From Paraburkholderia gardini (lineage in GTDB: Bacteria > Pseudomonadota > Gammaproteobacteria > Burkholderiales > Burkholderiaceae): DNA of 64,000 bases. Positions 31,119 through 40,875 of the stretch are shown here, one piece after another. The notes under the pieces are model-generated. The model was not told the DNA's origin. It did no database searches and saw nothing but the letters and a program-made list of their open reading frames with translations. The DNA is taken from the NCBI RefSeq assembly GCF_907164575.1, contig NZ_CAJQYY010000005.1:1-64000 (forward strand), in the 5' to 3' direction. The first letter of the stretch is position 1, and every line of letters begins with the position of its first letter. A program made the position numbers and the translations under genes.

Positions 31119-31733
31119 GAAAACTCACGTCGGAGAATAGCCATCATTGTAGAACGTTTGCCCGCGCGCGCGGTTGACGCAGGTCGGCCTCACGCAGGAA
31201 GAAACGCGCGCCACCGGGACTGCGCTTACGGACCGCGCTCTGAGCCACTGCCGCCGACGATGGCCCGCAGTCGCAGGCAAACTCAGCTGCAATCCTCCGC
31301 GAACGGCTCTTGATCTCAATGTGCTCTGATTTTCACTCGTAAAAATAAGAATCCGATTAATCAATCAGCCTCGCATTTAATTTTCCCATAAAAATATCAG
31401 ACTCCGATTAATTTTATCTGAATATATTTATATTCGTCTTAAGCCAAATAGCCATTGTGGATTTAAGAGTTAACTCATACCTGCTAAATCTGCCATACGG
31501 GAAAATCAGATCAAATCATTTTCCCCGCAACAAATCCCTGATCATTTCAGTGAGAAAACACTGTGCGACCCGTTTCGCACAGGACTTTCCACATCTATCT
31601 CATCCGCACTGTAATAGCCAGTAGCGGCCTGAGCTGGATTCTTATCGGTCGAAGAAAGCCTGCACAGGTCAATCGATCCGAAAGCAGACTCACTGATGAG
31701 TTCACGGTCTTAACATGGCAGAGTATTTCAGGA
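31119..31733. other. AT-rich intergenic region upstream of the adhesin
   Basis: This 615-bp gap has no convincing gene and is strikingly AT-rich from about 31320 to 31560. It contains two copies of TAAAAATA followed by TCCGATTAAT (31340-31361 and 31389-31412), spaced about 50 bp. It also holds the perfect palindrome GAGTTAACTC (31467-31476) and the inverted repeat GGGAAAAT/ATTTTCCC (31499-31525). This looks like a regulated promoter region. Confidence 0.7.
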
Positions 31734-33659
31734 ATGCATCGACCCTACGACCCATCCATCAACGTCAAACCTGACTTCCGTAACGCGCATCCTGTCTCGA
31801 CCCTGCGCTCAATGCATGGGCGGATTTTAATCCGGTTCGCGACGGCGACCCTGCTGGCGACGGCTGGGGCCACATCGGCATATGCCTCGGCGTCAGCCCC
31901 TGCCGCCAGCGCTCCCCAACTGGAACAGGCGGCGGCGCCGATAACCTCCGCCGTAACCGTTTCGGCCGTCAGCGGCACCGATCCGTATTTCAAGGCAGAT
32001 GGCGCCAACGACGATTCCGACAACGCCGTGGCTGCTGCCGGCTCCGGAAGCGTCGCGGCGGGCGCCAATGCACGTGCTACCGGCACGGCGGCTGTCGCAG
32101 CCGGTAACGGCGCGAGCGCCACCGGTGCGGATGCGGTTGCCGTCGGCGACGGCGCGGCCGCGACAAGCACCGGCGCCATCGCGATCGGCGGCAACGCGCG
32201 CGCCAGCGGGCTCGGTGCGATGGCGACCGGCAAGGACGCGAGCGCCACCGGCAACGGCGCGTTTGCGGCCGGTTATCAGTCGAAAGCCGTCGATCTCGCC
32301 ACGGCAACCGGCATCTTCGCCACCGCGACGGGTTCGCGCAGCACGGCTGTCGGCGCGGCGGCGAATGCCAGCGGACTGTCGTCCGTCGCGATCGGCAACG
32401 GCGCCCAGGCCACGCGCGCGAACAGCGTTGCGCTTGGCGCCGACTCCACGACGTACGCGAATCTAGCCACACTCGCGTTCACGCCAGTCGGCGCGACGCT
32501 CATGATCGCGGGCGCCACGGCCGCCGGCGAAGTCTCCGTGGGTGCCGCCAGTGCGGAGCGGCGCGTCACGAACGTCGCCGCAGGTGCGGCCGATACCGAT
32601 GCGGTCAATCTGAGCCAGTTGAAAGCGCTCGACAGCAAGGTCGAAGGCGCCGCGTTCTATGACCGCTACGCGGACGGCTCCTTCAACCGCAACAGTTTCA
32701 CTCTCGGCGGCGATCCGGCAAGAGGCGGCACGGTGATTCACAACGTCGCGGATGGCGTCGATGCGCACGATGCAGTCAACGTCGCGCAGCTGAACGCCGT
32801 GAGCGCAAAGGCGGATCAGGCGGCAACCCGGGCCGAAAGCGCCGTCACCTACGACACGAACCCCGACGCCACCGTCAACCACAACAGCATCACGCTTGCC
32901 GGCAGCGCGACTGGCGGCGGGACGATCATCCATAACGTCGCGAACGGGATCGACGCATTCGACGCGGTCAACGTCGGCCAGTTAAACGCCGCGGTGGGCG
33001 ACGCGATCGGGCACATCGCGGTCAATGCCGCCAATCCACTCTTCAGCGCCGATGGCGATCGCGATACCGAAGCCGCACAGTCGAGCGGCGCGCACTCCGT
33101 CGCGGCTGGCGCGAACGCCCGGGCAACCGGAACCGGCGCCGTCGCACTTGGTGCGAACACGGTCGCGAGCGCTGCGAACGCAACCGCACTTGGGGCGGGC
33201 GCCAGCGTCAGCGCGGACAACGCCGTGGCGCTTGGCGCGGGATCCATTGCGGATCGGGCGAATACGGTTTCAGTCGGCGCGGCGGGCGCGGAGCGGCAGA
33301 TTGGAAACGTTGCGGCCGGCGTGCAGGGCACGGATGCGGTCAACGTGAACCAGTTGAACCAGGGCATGAGCGGCGCGGTCGGCCAGGCGAACCGTTATGC
33401 CGACGACCAGGTGCGGTCCGCCCGCCGCGATGCTTACGGCGGCACGGCTTCCGCGCTGGCGGTTGCCGGACTGCCGCAGGCAGTGTTGCCCGGTCACGGC
33501 ATGGTGGCGGCCGCGGCCGGCACCTATGGCGGCCAGTCCGCCGTGGCGCTCGGCGTGTCGCAACTCTCGGGAACAGGAAAATGGGCCTACAAGGTCCAGG
33601 GCACCGCCAGTTCGCGCGGCGAATTCGGCGCATCGGCTGGAGCAGGCATGCACTGGTAA
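31734..33659 (+). CDS. YadA/Hia-type trimeric autotransporter adhesin
   Basis: This is a secreted outer-membrane adhesin of about 640 residues. A signal peptide (RFATATLLATAGATSAYA) precedes a YadA-type head. The head has repeated 14-residue units of the form SVAxGxGAxATG, for example SVAIGNGAQATRANSVALGA. Neck motifs with DAVNLSQL, DAVNVAQL and DAVNVGQL are followed by short stalk segments. The C-terminal YadA anchor (about the last 80 residues) ends in aromatic W. The start is uncertain: ATG 31734, ATG 31812 and GTG 31563 are all in frame, and none has a good ribosome site. The passenger is short for the family. A single such gene stands alone. Confidence 0.88.
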   Translation: MHRPYDPSINVKPDFRNAHPVSTLRSMHGRILIRFATATLLATAGATSAYASASAPAASAPQLEQAAAPITSAVTVSAVSGTDPYFKADGANDDSDNAVAAAGSGSVAAGANARATGTAAVAAGNGASATGADAVAVGDGAAATSTGAIAIGGNARASGLGAMATGKDASATGNGAFAAGYQSKAVDLATATGIFATATGSRSTAVGAAANASGLSSVAIGNGAQATRANSVALGADSTTYANLATLAFTPVGATLMIAGATAAGEVSVGAASAERRVTNVAAGAADTDAVNLSQLKALDSKVEGAAFYDRYADGSFNRNSFTLGGDPARGGTVIHNVADGVDAHDAVNVAQLNAVSAKADQAATRAESAVTYDTNPDATVNHNSITLAGSATGGGTIIHNVANGIDAFDAVNVGQLNAAVGDAIGHIAVNAANPLFSADGDRDTEAAQSSGAHSVAAGANARATGTGAVALGANTVASAANATALGAGASVSADNAVALGAGSIADRANTVSVGAAGAERQIGNVAAGVQGTDAVNVNQLNQGMSGAVGQANRYADDQVRSARRDAYGGTASALAVAGLPQAVLPGHGMVAAAAGTYGGQSAVALGVSQLSGTGKWAYKVQGTASSRGEFGASAGAGMHW

Positions 33660-33725
33660 CGCATCACGCGTGTGAGCGCAGCGGGCCACCGCACATGCGC
33701 CACACGCGAGCTCGCCTGGCGCCGC

Positions 33726-36700
33726 TCAGCGTTGCATCGATTCCCATACCTTGTGCAAACGCTTGACGGAGACCGGCATCGGCGTTCGCAGCTCCTGCGC
33801 GAAGAGCGAAATCCGCAGTTCCTCTAGCAGCCAGCGGAATTCCGTGAGCCGCGAATCCATCACGCCGCCGCGCTGCGCGATCGCACGCTGATAGTGCTGC
33901 AGCAGCGGCTGGAATTCCGCGAACTGGCGCGCATCGCGGGCCGGGTCGGCTTTCAGCTTGTCGATACGCAACGCGATCCCCTTCAGGTAGCGCGGGAAAT
34001 GTGCCAGTTGCACATAAGGCGTATCGACGACAAAGCGTTTGCCGATCAGCGCATCCAGCTGGTTCTGCATGTCCGCATGCGCTGACGTGAACGATTTCGC
34101 CTGCACGAGCTTTTTGGTCACCGCGGCGTATTCGGCCAGTATCTGCCCGGCAAGGCGTGCGATTTCCTGGGCAAGCAGCGTCAGACGGCCGCGGCCTTCG
34201 TCGCGTCGTGTGTGGAACGTGAGGTCGTCATCGGGGAGCGGATCCTGCAGGCAGGCGCGATCGAGCGCCATGTCGACCAGCTGGTCGCGCAATTCTTCCT
34301 GCGTGCCGCGCGGCATGAACTGCATCGACATTTCGCGTATGCCCGGCAGGTTCTTCTCGAGATATTTGATCGGCTCGCGTAGCTGCAGCGCAAAGAGACG
34401 TCGCAGACCGGCGCGATGAATCCGTGCCGCTTCTTCGGGCGAGTCGAACACTTCGACGTCGCAGTGTGCCGTGCGATCCACGAGCGCCGGGTAGCCGAAC
34501 AGGGTCTGCCCGCCACGGCGAATTTCAAGCAACTCGGGAAGCTTGCCGAAATTCCACGTCGTGAGGTTTTCGTATAGCGCGGTCACGGTATTGCTGCCCG
34601 CTGCCGCCGTCTGTGCCGTACTTCCACCCTGCCCGCCACGCGTGCCGGCTTTCGTGGAAGGCGACACCGATGCCGCATCGCGCGGCACCGCATCGCCGGA
34701 AACGTGTCCCGACAGGCCCGGTGCGCCGCCAGGCGCGGCGCCTGCCGCGATCTTCTGGAAATGTTGCTGCGCCTGGCCGCCGAGTTCAGCACGCAGTTGC
34801 GCAAGATTGCGGCCCATCGCAAGTTGCCGGCCGTGCTCGTCGATGACCTTGAAGTTCATGAACAGATGCGCCGGCAGCGTCTCGAGCTTGAAGTCCGACT
34901 GCTTCATCGCGATCTGCGTCTGTTCGCGCACATCGGCGATCAGCGCTTCGAGCAGACCGCCCGCGCCGAAACGCGGGCCACCGGTGCGCTGGACAAAACC
35001 CGCGGCGTACTCCGGCAACGGCACGCAGTGGCGGCGCAGCTTTTGCGGCAGCGACTTCAGGAGCAGTTGCACCTTCTCCTTCAGCATGCCGGGCACGAGC
35101 CATTCGCAGCGGCGCGCGTCGACCTGGTTCAACGCATAGAGCGGAACGGCCGCCGTCACGCCATCACGCGGCGAACCCGGCTCGAAGTGATACGTGAGCG
35201 CCATTTCGACGCCTGACATCGTCATGCGCTTCGGAAACAGATCGGTCGTGACGCCAGCGGCTTCGTGCCGCATCAGATCGTCACGCGACAGATACAGCAG
35301 ACGCAGCTTGTCCCCGGTCTGCCCGCTCTTTTTAACTTCGTCCTTGTACCAGCGCTCGAACGACGCGCCTGTATAAATGCCCTCGGGAATCGCCTGGTCG
35401 TAAAAGCCGAAGATCAGCTCGTCGTCGACCAGCACATCCTGGCGGCGCGACTTGTGTTCCAGCTGCTCGATGTCGGCGAGCAGCTTGCGGTTATGCGCGA
35501 AAAACGCGAGCTTCGTATCGAACTCGCCCTCGACCAGCGCGCCACGGATAAACAGCTCACGCGCACGCGTCGGGTCCTGCCTGCCGAAACTCACACGCCG
35601 CCGGTGATACACCGGCAGACCGTACAGCACCGCGCGCTCGAACGCCGACACCTGTGCCGCGCGCTTTTCCCAATGCGGCTCGGACAGCGACTTTTTCAGC
35701 AGATGCGCACCGATCTGCTCGATCCACTCCGGCTCGACTTTCGCGATACAGCGGGCGTACAAACGGCTCGTCTCGACCAGTTCCGCGGCGATGACCCAGC
35801 GGCCCGCCTTCTTCACGAGCGCCGAGCCCGGCCACAGGTAAAACTTGATGCTGCGCGCGCCGAGATAGTACGGCTCGTCATCCGCCTTCAGGCCGATGTT
35901 GCCGAGCAGGCCCGTCAGAAGTGCCAGATGGATCTGCTCGAACGTCGCTTCGCTTTCGTTGAGCCGCCAGCCGTGCTCGCGCACCACCGTCAGCAACTGC
36001 GAATGCACGTCGCGCCATTCCCGCAGCCGCAGGTGCGACAGGAAATTCGCGCGGCACGCGTCGACCAGTTGCCTGTTCGATTTCTTGTGCGCGACGGCTT
36101 CCTCGAACCACGTCCAGATCTTCAGCCACTGGAGGAATTCCGAACGGTCGTCGGCGAAGCGGCGATGCGCCTGATCGGCCTGCTCCTGCGCTTCGACCGG
36201 CCGGTCGCGTGGGTCCTGCACGGACAGCGCGCTCGCGATGATCAGCACTTCGCGCAGCGCCTGCTGGTCGCGCGCGGCGAGAATCATCCGGCCGACGCGC
36301 GGATCGAGCGGCAGGCGCGCGAGCTCGCGGCCGAGCGGCGTCAGCGCGTTATCGTCGTCGACGGCGCCCAGCTCGTTCAGCAACTGGTAGCCGTCGGCGA
36401 TCGCCCGGCCTGGCGGCGGCTCGATAAACGGAAACGTTTCGATTTCAGTCAGGTGCAGCGACTTCATCCGCAAGATCACGGACGCGAGCGACGAGCGCAG
36501 GATTTCCGGATCGGTGAACCGCACGCGGCCCTGGTAGTCGCTTTCCTCGTACAGACGGATGCAGATGCCATCGGCGACACGGCCGCATCGTCCGGCGCGC
36601 TGGTTCGCCGCCGCCTGCGAAATCGACTCGATCTGCAATTGTTCGACCTTGTTGCGATACGAGTAACGCTTCACGCGCGCGAGACCCGAGTCGACCACAT

Positions 36701-38447
36701 AGCGAATGCCCGGCACGGTCAGCGACGTTTCGGCGACGTTCGTCGCGAGCACGATCCGGCGCGCGTTCGACGCCTTGAACACGCGCTCCTGCTCGGCCGC
36801 CGAAAGGCGCGCGAACAGCGGCAGGATTTCGGTATGCGGCGGATGATGCTTGCGCAGCGCCTCGGCGGCATCGCGAATTTCGCGCTCGCCCGGCAGGAAC
36901 ACGAGTACGTCGCCCGGGCCTTCACGGCAGAGTTCATCGACGGCATCGACGATCGCTTCCATCAGGTCGCGATCGGCATCGCGCTGCGATTTCTGGCGCT
37001 CCGGACGATCCGCGCGCTCGCGCCCGGACGACGTGCCCTCCGCCGATTTCACGGCGGGGCTGTCCTCGACGACGGGCCGGTAACGCACTTCGACCGGATA
37101 CAGACGCCCGCTGACCTCGATCACCGGCGCGGGTTTTTCGTCGCTGCCGAAATGGCGCGCGAAGCGGCCGGCATCGATCGTCGCCGACGTCACGATCACT
37201 TTCAGATCGGGACGCTTCGGCAGGATCTCGCGCAGGTAGCCGAGCAGGAAATCGATGTTCAGGCTGCGCTCGTGCGCCTCGTCGATGATGATCGTGTCGT
37301 AGGCCTTGAGGAGCGGATCGGTCTGCGTTTCGGCGAGCAGGATCCCGTCCGTCATCAGCTTCACCGATGCGCCAGGCGACAGGTTGTCCGTGAAGCGCAC
37401 CTTGTAGCCGACCACTTCGCCGAACGGCGTGCCGAGTTCCTCGGCGATGCGCCGGCCCGTCGCCGACGCCGCGATCCGGCGCGGCTGCGTGTGGCCGATC
37501 AGACCTGAGCCGCCCGCGCCGGGACCGCGTCCGAGCGCCAGACAGATTTTCGGCAGCTGTGTGGTCTTGCCGGAGCCGGTTTCGCCGCTCACGATCACCA
37601 CCTGATTCTCCGAGATCGCGCGGGCGATCTCGTCGCGCCGGCCCGACACGGGCAACGCTTCGGGAAACGTAATGGGCGGAACGGGGTTCGGCTCCACGAC
37701 GCGCGCGGCACGCGGCGGTTTCTTTTCGCGCGGGGCGGCGGGGTCGTTTTGGGACGGCTGTTCTTCATGGCGCCGCTGACCGGACCTGGGCGGCCCGCCG
37801 TCGTTGCGCCGCTGCGCCGGGTTTCGCGGTTGGGCTTCGTTGCGCGAACGCTGCGCGCCGTGCGGTTGCACGGCACCCGGCGACGCCCCTTCCTTGCGCG
37901 GCGGCATCGCACTGTCCGCGCGTCCAGCTTCGCGCGGCGTTCCGTCACGGCGCTGCTGCCGCGGGTTTCGCCGTGCGTCTGGCGACGGTTGCGAAGTTCG
38001 CGGGGAAACCGGCGCCTGCGCCCGTTGCGCACGCGCATCACCCGGCTCGCCGGACGAAGGTTTTTTCGGGAACTGGGCCGCGTCTGGCTGCTCCGCTCCA
38101 GAAGAGCGTGATGGCGCGCTAACCGGGGGCTCCGGCGGCTTCGACTGCTTCTTTTGTGGCGGCCCGGGCGGCGGCTTTTGCTGCAAAAGCGCCTGGCGCA
38201 ACAATGCCAGTGCATCCGTCCCGCGAGCCTGTTCTTTCTGTGCCGCCGGCTTCTGGCTACTGGCGCGATCGTCTCGCGCGGCTTTGGCGGCGTCCGTTTG
38301 TGACGCCTCCCGCGTATCGTCCACGGGGTTGCGCGGCGTGTGCCCCACGCCCGCGCGATCCTCGCGCGTGTGCGCCGGCTCGCCTCGCCCGCCCTCGGGC
38401 TTGTGATTCGCATTCACCGCAGTGGGACTTTTGGGTACGTTCGACAT
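33726..38447 (-). CDS. hrpA: ATP-dependent RNA helicase HrpA with long disordered N-terminal extension
   Basis: This DEAH-box RNA helicase has 1573 residues, about 270 more than E. coli HrpA. Residues 1-270 are low-complexity, rich in Pro, Gln, Arg, Lys and Ser. The helicase core follows: Walker A GETGSGKT (288-295), DEAH (389-392), and motif VI in QRAGRCGRV. Then come the HA2, OB-fold and DUF3418 C-terminal domains. No Shine-Dalgarno is seen at the ATG, which lies 8 bp from a -10-like hexamer. Divergent from argA with 23 bp between starts. Confidence 0.95.
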   Translation of the reverse strand: MSNVPKSPTAVNANHKPEGGRGEPAHTREDRAGVGHTPRNPVDDTREASQTDAAKAARDDRASSQKPAAQKEQARGTDALALLRQALLQQKPPPGPPQKKQSKPPEPPVSAPSRSSGAEQPDAAQFPKKPSSGEPGDARAQRAQAPVSPRTSQPSPDARRNPRQQRRDGTPREAGRADSAMPPRKEGASPGAVQPHGAQRSRNEAQPRNPAQRRNDGGPPRSGQRRHEEQPSQNDPAAPREKKPPRAARVVEPNPVPPITFPEALPVSGRRDEIARAISENQVVIVSGETGSGKTTQLPKICLALGRGPGAGGSGLIGHTQPRRIAASATGRRIAEELGTPFGEVVGYKVRFTDNLSPGASVKLMTDGILLAETQTDPLLKAYDTIIIDEAHERSLNIDFLLGYLREILPKRPDLKVIVTSATIDAGRFARHFGSDEKPAPVIEVSGRLYPVEVRYRPVVEDSPAVKSAEGTSSGRERADRPERQKSQRDADRDLMEAIVDAVDELCREGPGDVLVFLPGEREIRDAAEALRKHHPPHTEILPLFARLSAAEQERVFKASNARRIVLATNVAETSLTVPGIRYVVDSGLARVKRYSYRNKVEQLQIESISQAAANQRAGRCGRVADGICIRLYEESDYQGRVRFTDPEILRSSLASVILRMKSLHLTEIETFPFIEPPPGRAIADGYQLLNELGAVDDDNALTPLGRELARLPLDPRVGRMILAARDQQALREVLIIASALSVQDPRDRPVEAQEQADQAHRRFADDRSEFLQWLKIWTWFEEAVAHKKSNRQLVDACRANFLSHLRLREWRDVHSQLLTVVREHGWRLNESEATFEQIHLALLTGLLGNIGLKADDEPYYLGARSIKFYLWPGSALVKKAGRWVIAAELVETSRLYARCIAKVEPEWIEQIGAHLLKKSLSEPHWEKRAAQVSAFERAVLYGLPVYHRRRVSFGRQDPTRARELFIRGALVEGEFDTKLAFFAHNRKLLADIEQLEHKSRRQDVLVDDELIFGFYDQAIPEGIYTGASFERWYKDEVKKSGQTGDKLRLLYLSRDDLMRHEAAGVTTDLFPKRMTMSGVEMALTYHFEPGSPRDGVTAAVPLYALNQVDARRCEWLVPGMLKEKVQLLLKSLPQKLRRHCVPLPEYAAGFVQRTGGPRFGAGGLLEALIADVREQTQIAMKQSDFKLETLPAHLFMNFKVIDEHGRQLAMGRNLAQLRAELGGQAQQHFQKIAAGAAPGGAPGLSGHVSGDAVPRDAASVSPSTKAGTRGGQGGSTAQTAAAGSNTVTALYENLTTWNFGKLPELLEIRRGGQTLFGYPALVDRTAHCDVEVFDSPEEAARIHRAGLRRLFALQLREPIKYLEKNLPGIREMSMQFMPRGTQEELRDQLVDMALDRACLQDPLPDDDLTFHTRRDEGRGRLTLLAQEIARLAGQILAEYAAVTKKLVQAKSFTSAHADMQNQLDALIGKRFVVDTPYVQLAHFPRYLKGIALRIDKLKADPARDARQFAEFQPLLQHYQRAIAQRGGVMDSRLTEFRWLLEELRISLFAQELRTPMPVSVKRLHKVWESMQR

Positions 38448-38455
38448 GGGGGCGC

Positions 38456-38463
38456 ATTATAAT
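38456..38463. promoter_or_regulatory. Palindromic -10 shared by divergent hrpA and argA
   Basis: ATTATAAT is its own reverse complement, so TATAAT is read on both strands (38458-38463 plus, 38461-38456 minus). Using -10 to +1 spacing of 7, transcripts would start at about 38470 for argA (ATG at 38471) and about 38449 for hrpA (ATG at 38447). No -35 box is strong on either side. Confidence 0.5.
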
Positions 38464-38470
38464 CCCGGGC

Positions 38471-39850
38471 ATGAATTCCCAAACCGACCTCGTCCCCACG
38501 CCCGCGAGCGTTCCGGCTTCGTCCGGCACCGCGGAAGACATCGCCCACCACGCGCAGTTCGTCGACTGGATGCGCTCGGTCGCGCCGTACATTCACGCGT
38601 TCCGCAACAAGACGTTCGTCGTCGGGTTCGGCGGCGAGGTGGTGCATCAGGGTCTTCTGAACGCGCTCGTGTCCGATATCGCGCTGCTGCAGGCGATGGG
38701 CATCCAGATCGTGCTCGTCCATGGTTCGCGACCGCAGGTCGAGGAGCAGATGAGCCTGCATGGCGTCGAGTCGGAGTTTTCGCACGGCATGCGCATCACC
38801 GATGCCCGCGCGCTCGAATCCGCGAAGGAAGCCGCCGGCGAAGTGCGTCTCGATATCGAGGCGGCGATCAGCCAGGGCCTGCCGAACACGCCGATGGCGC
38901 ATGCGCACATCAGCGTCGTGTCGGGCAACTTCGTGACGGCGCGGCCAGTCGGCATTCTGGACGGCGTCGATTTCGCGCACACGGGCGTGGTGCGCAAGAT
39001 CGACGCGGATTCGATCCGTCATTCGCTCGCGAGCCGCAAGCTCGTGCTGCTCTCGCCGCTTGGCTTCTCGCCCACCGGCGAGGCGTTCAACCTGAACATG
39101 GAAGACGTGGCTTCGGCGGCGGCGATCGCGCTGCGCGCCGACAAGATCGTGTTCCTGACCGAAACGGCCGGCCTGATGGATGAAGAAGGCGCGCTCATCC
39201 GCGAACTCTCGCTCGACGACGCCTACAAGCTGCACGAAAGCGGCGAGCTGCAGGGCGACGAGGCGTTCTACCTGAAACATTCGATCCGCGCGTGCCGCGG
39301 CGGCGTCGCGCGGGCGCACATCGTGCCCTACGCGCTCGACGGCAGCCTGCTGCTCGAACTGTTCCTGCACGACGGCGTAGGCACGATGATCTCGTACGAG
39401 AACCTCGAAAGCCTGCGCGAAGCGACGCCGGACGACGTCGGCGGCATTCTGACGCTGATCGAGCCGCTCGAGTCAGACGGCACGCTGGTGCGGCGCGGCC
39501 GCCACCAGATCGAACGCGATATCGATCATTTCTCGGTCATCGAGCACGATGGCGTGCTGTTCGGCTGCGCGGCGCTGTACCCGTATCCGCAGGAGCGCAT
39601 CGGCGAAATGGCGTGCCTGACGGTGTCGCCGGAAGCGCAAGGCTCGGGCGACGGCGAACGGCTCCTCAAGCGCATCGAGCAGCGCGCACGCGCACGCGGC
39701 CTGACGCGCATTTTCGTGCTGACCACCCGCACCGAACACTGGTTCCTGAAGCGCGGCTTCGTGAAGGTCACGGTCGACGACCTGCCTGAAGACCGTCGCC
39801 GGCTCTATAACTGGCAGCGCAAGTCGCTCGTGCTGATGAAACAGCTCTGA
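38471..39850 (+). CDS. argA: N-acetylglutamate synthase (amino-acid N-acetyltransferase)
   Basis: This is the first enzyme of arginine biosynthesis, acetylating glutamate with acetyl-CoA. The 459-residue protein has an N-terminal amino-acid-kinase-like domain (about 30-290, feedback control by arginine) and a C-terminal GNAT acetyltransferase domain ([18 protein letters not shown]). This is the classic bacterial ArgA arrangement. The ATG has no ribosome site and may be leaderless. yggX follows 52 bp downstream and may share the transcript. Confidence 0.95.
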   Translation: MNSQTDLVPTPASVPASSGTAEDIAHHAQFVDWMRSVAPYIHAFRNKTFVVGFGGEVVHQGLLNALVSDIALLQAMGIQIVLVHGSRPQVEEQMSLHGVESEFSHGMRITDARALESAKEAAGEVRLDIEAAISQGLPNTPMAHAHISVVSGNFVTARPVGILDGVDFAHTGVVRKIDADSIRHSLASRKLVLLSPLGFSPTGEAFNLNMEDVASAAAIALRADKIVFLTETAGLMDEEGALIRELSLDDAYKLHESGELQGDEAFYLKHSIRACRGGVARAHIVPYALDGSLLLELFLHDGVGTMISYENLESLREATPDDVGGILTLIEPLESDGTLVRRGRHQIERDIDHFSVIEHDGVLFGCAALYPYPQERIGEMACLTVSPEAQGSGDGERLLKRIEQRARARGLTRIFVLTTRTEHWFLKRGFVKVTVDDLPEDRRRLYNWQRKSLVLMKQL

Positions 39851-39902
39851 ACGGCCCAGACAAGGCGACTGCCGCCCCACACTGATACAGGAGAAACACA
39901 GC

Positions 39903-40178
39903 ATGGCTCGTATGGTTCAATGCGCGAAGCTCGGCAAGGAAGCCGAAGGCCTCGATTTTCCGCCGCTGCCGGGCGAACTCGGCAAGCGCATCTATGAAGG
40001 TATTTCGAAGGAAGCGTGGCAGGCGTGGCTCAAGCACCAGACCATGCTGATCAACGAAAACCGCCTGAATATGGCCGATCCGCGCGCCCGCCAGTACCTG
40101 ATGAAGCAGACGGAGAAGTTTTTCTTCGGCGAAGGCGCCGATCAGGCCGCTGGCTACGTGCCGCCGCCGCAAGGCTGA
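39903..40178 (+). CDS. yggX: Fe(II)-trafficking / oxidative damage protection protein
   Basis: This cytoplasmic protein protects iron-sulfur clusters and has been linked to Fe(II) trafficking. It has 91 residues, the family length. The conserved start [18 protein letters not shown] includes the family Cys. The body has [20 protein letters not shown] and a helical C-terminal half. AGGAGA precedes the ATG. It is 52 bp after argA and is followed by a strong terminator. Confidence 0.95.
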   Translation: MARMVQCAKLGKEAEGLDFPPLPGELGKRIYEGISKEAWQAWLKHQTMLINENRLNMADPRARQYLMKQTEKFFFGEGADQAAGYVPPPQG

Positions 40179-40195
40179 TTTCCGCCATCCTCGAG

Positions 40196-40226
40196 AAAAA
40201 TCCGCGCGCTGCGCGGATTTTTTTTT
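40196..40226 (+). terminator. Terminator after yggX
   Basis: AAAAATCCGCGC and GCGCGGATTTTT form a 12-bp stem around GCT, continuing into further T residues. Confidence 0.92.
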
Positions 40227-40403
40227 GCCCGATAGCGATACTTTTCGCCGGGTTTTCACTCTGTCGGCGAGCAGGAATTCACCCGCTTACGCTGCTCATC
40301 GCCCCCGCTTTCAGGCCGCTTTTTCATTCCCGCACAATCCGCCCGATCGCCCGCCAGGCGTGGGATCGAGCAAGGTCAGGCAGCCCCCGGCCGGCCGCCG
40401 CGT

Positions 40404-40433
40404 TTGCGTGATCCGCCGTCATCATGCTACTAT
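40404..40433 (+). promoter_or_regulatory. Candidate sigma70 promoter of the ProP-type gene
   Basis: TTGCGT (40404-40409) and TACTAT (40428-40433) are 18 bp apart. The start would be near 40440, leaving a 5' leader of about 435 nt. Confidence 0.45.
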
Positions 40434-40439
40434 GTGCCT

Positions 40440-40875
40440 CGTTTCAACAGCAATCCACCATCATTCGCGTTCAATTCACAACCGGTCAACCTGTGTCGAA
40501 CAGGAGTCAGCCGGTCGGGGTTGAATAGTTTTTATACAAGAAGGCTTGTCGGTCGCATCGCACTTCCCTTACGGAGTCGCGATAAATCACCGGCCTTTTT
40601 CGTTTCAAGCCTTTCAGTGGCGCGGGCGGGCAACCTGTCCTGTTCAGCGTCCTCATGCATCTGCCCCCCTTCAACGGCCACGCAGGTGCAACAGTCAGCA
40701 GCAACTCGAACGAGTGCAATTTCGCGACCACCCTCGCGAGGCACGGGCGTTTCTTTTTCCGCCCGTGTGCGGTCTGTGGACCCACGGCGAGAAAACGTTT
40801 TCGCGAAACTGCACTTTTCCGGCAACCGTGGCGGATCGCTCATGCGTTTCAGCCGCAGTCATTGGAGTATCAACC
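40440..40875 (+). other. Long non-coding leader upstream of the ProP-type transporter gene
   Basis: No supported gene is seen. Structures present include CAAG/CTTG (about 40540-40551), the CGGGCG/CGCCCG hairpin with a pyrimidine loop (about 40744-40765) and the palindrome GAAAACGTTTTC with extended near-symmetry (about 40790-40808). The function is unknown; it may hold a second promoter or an RNA control element. Confidence 0.45.

Noticed and set aside
28956..31313. 785-codon plus-strand frame across the desaturase and propeller genes
   Set aside because: It is antisense to two well-recognised genes, with a biased Arg/His composition and no motif.
31563..31733. Longer N-terminus of the adhesin from the GTG at 31563
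   Set aside because: The stretch is AT-rich with poor codon use and no ribosome site; it looks like promoter DNA.
31980..33330. Tandem repeats in the adhesin gene as a possible CRISPR or satellite
   Set aside because: They are degenerate coding repeats of the YadA head and neck, in frame, without constant spacers.
35265..37508. 747-codon plus-strand frame opposite hrpA
   Set aside because: A GC-driven shadow of a conserved helicase gene.
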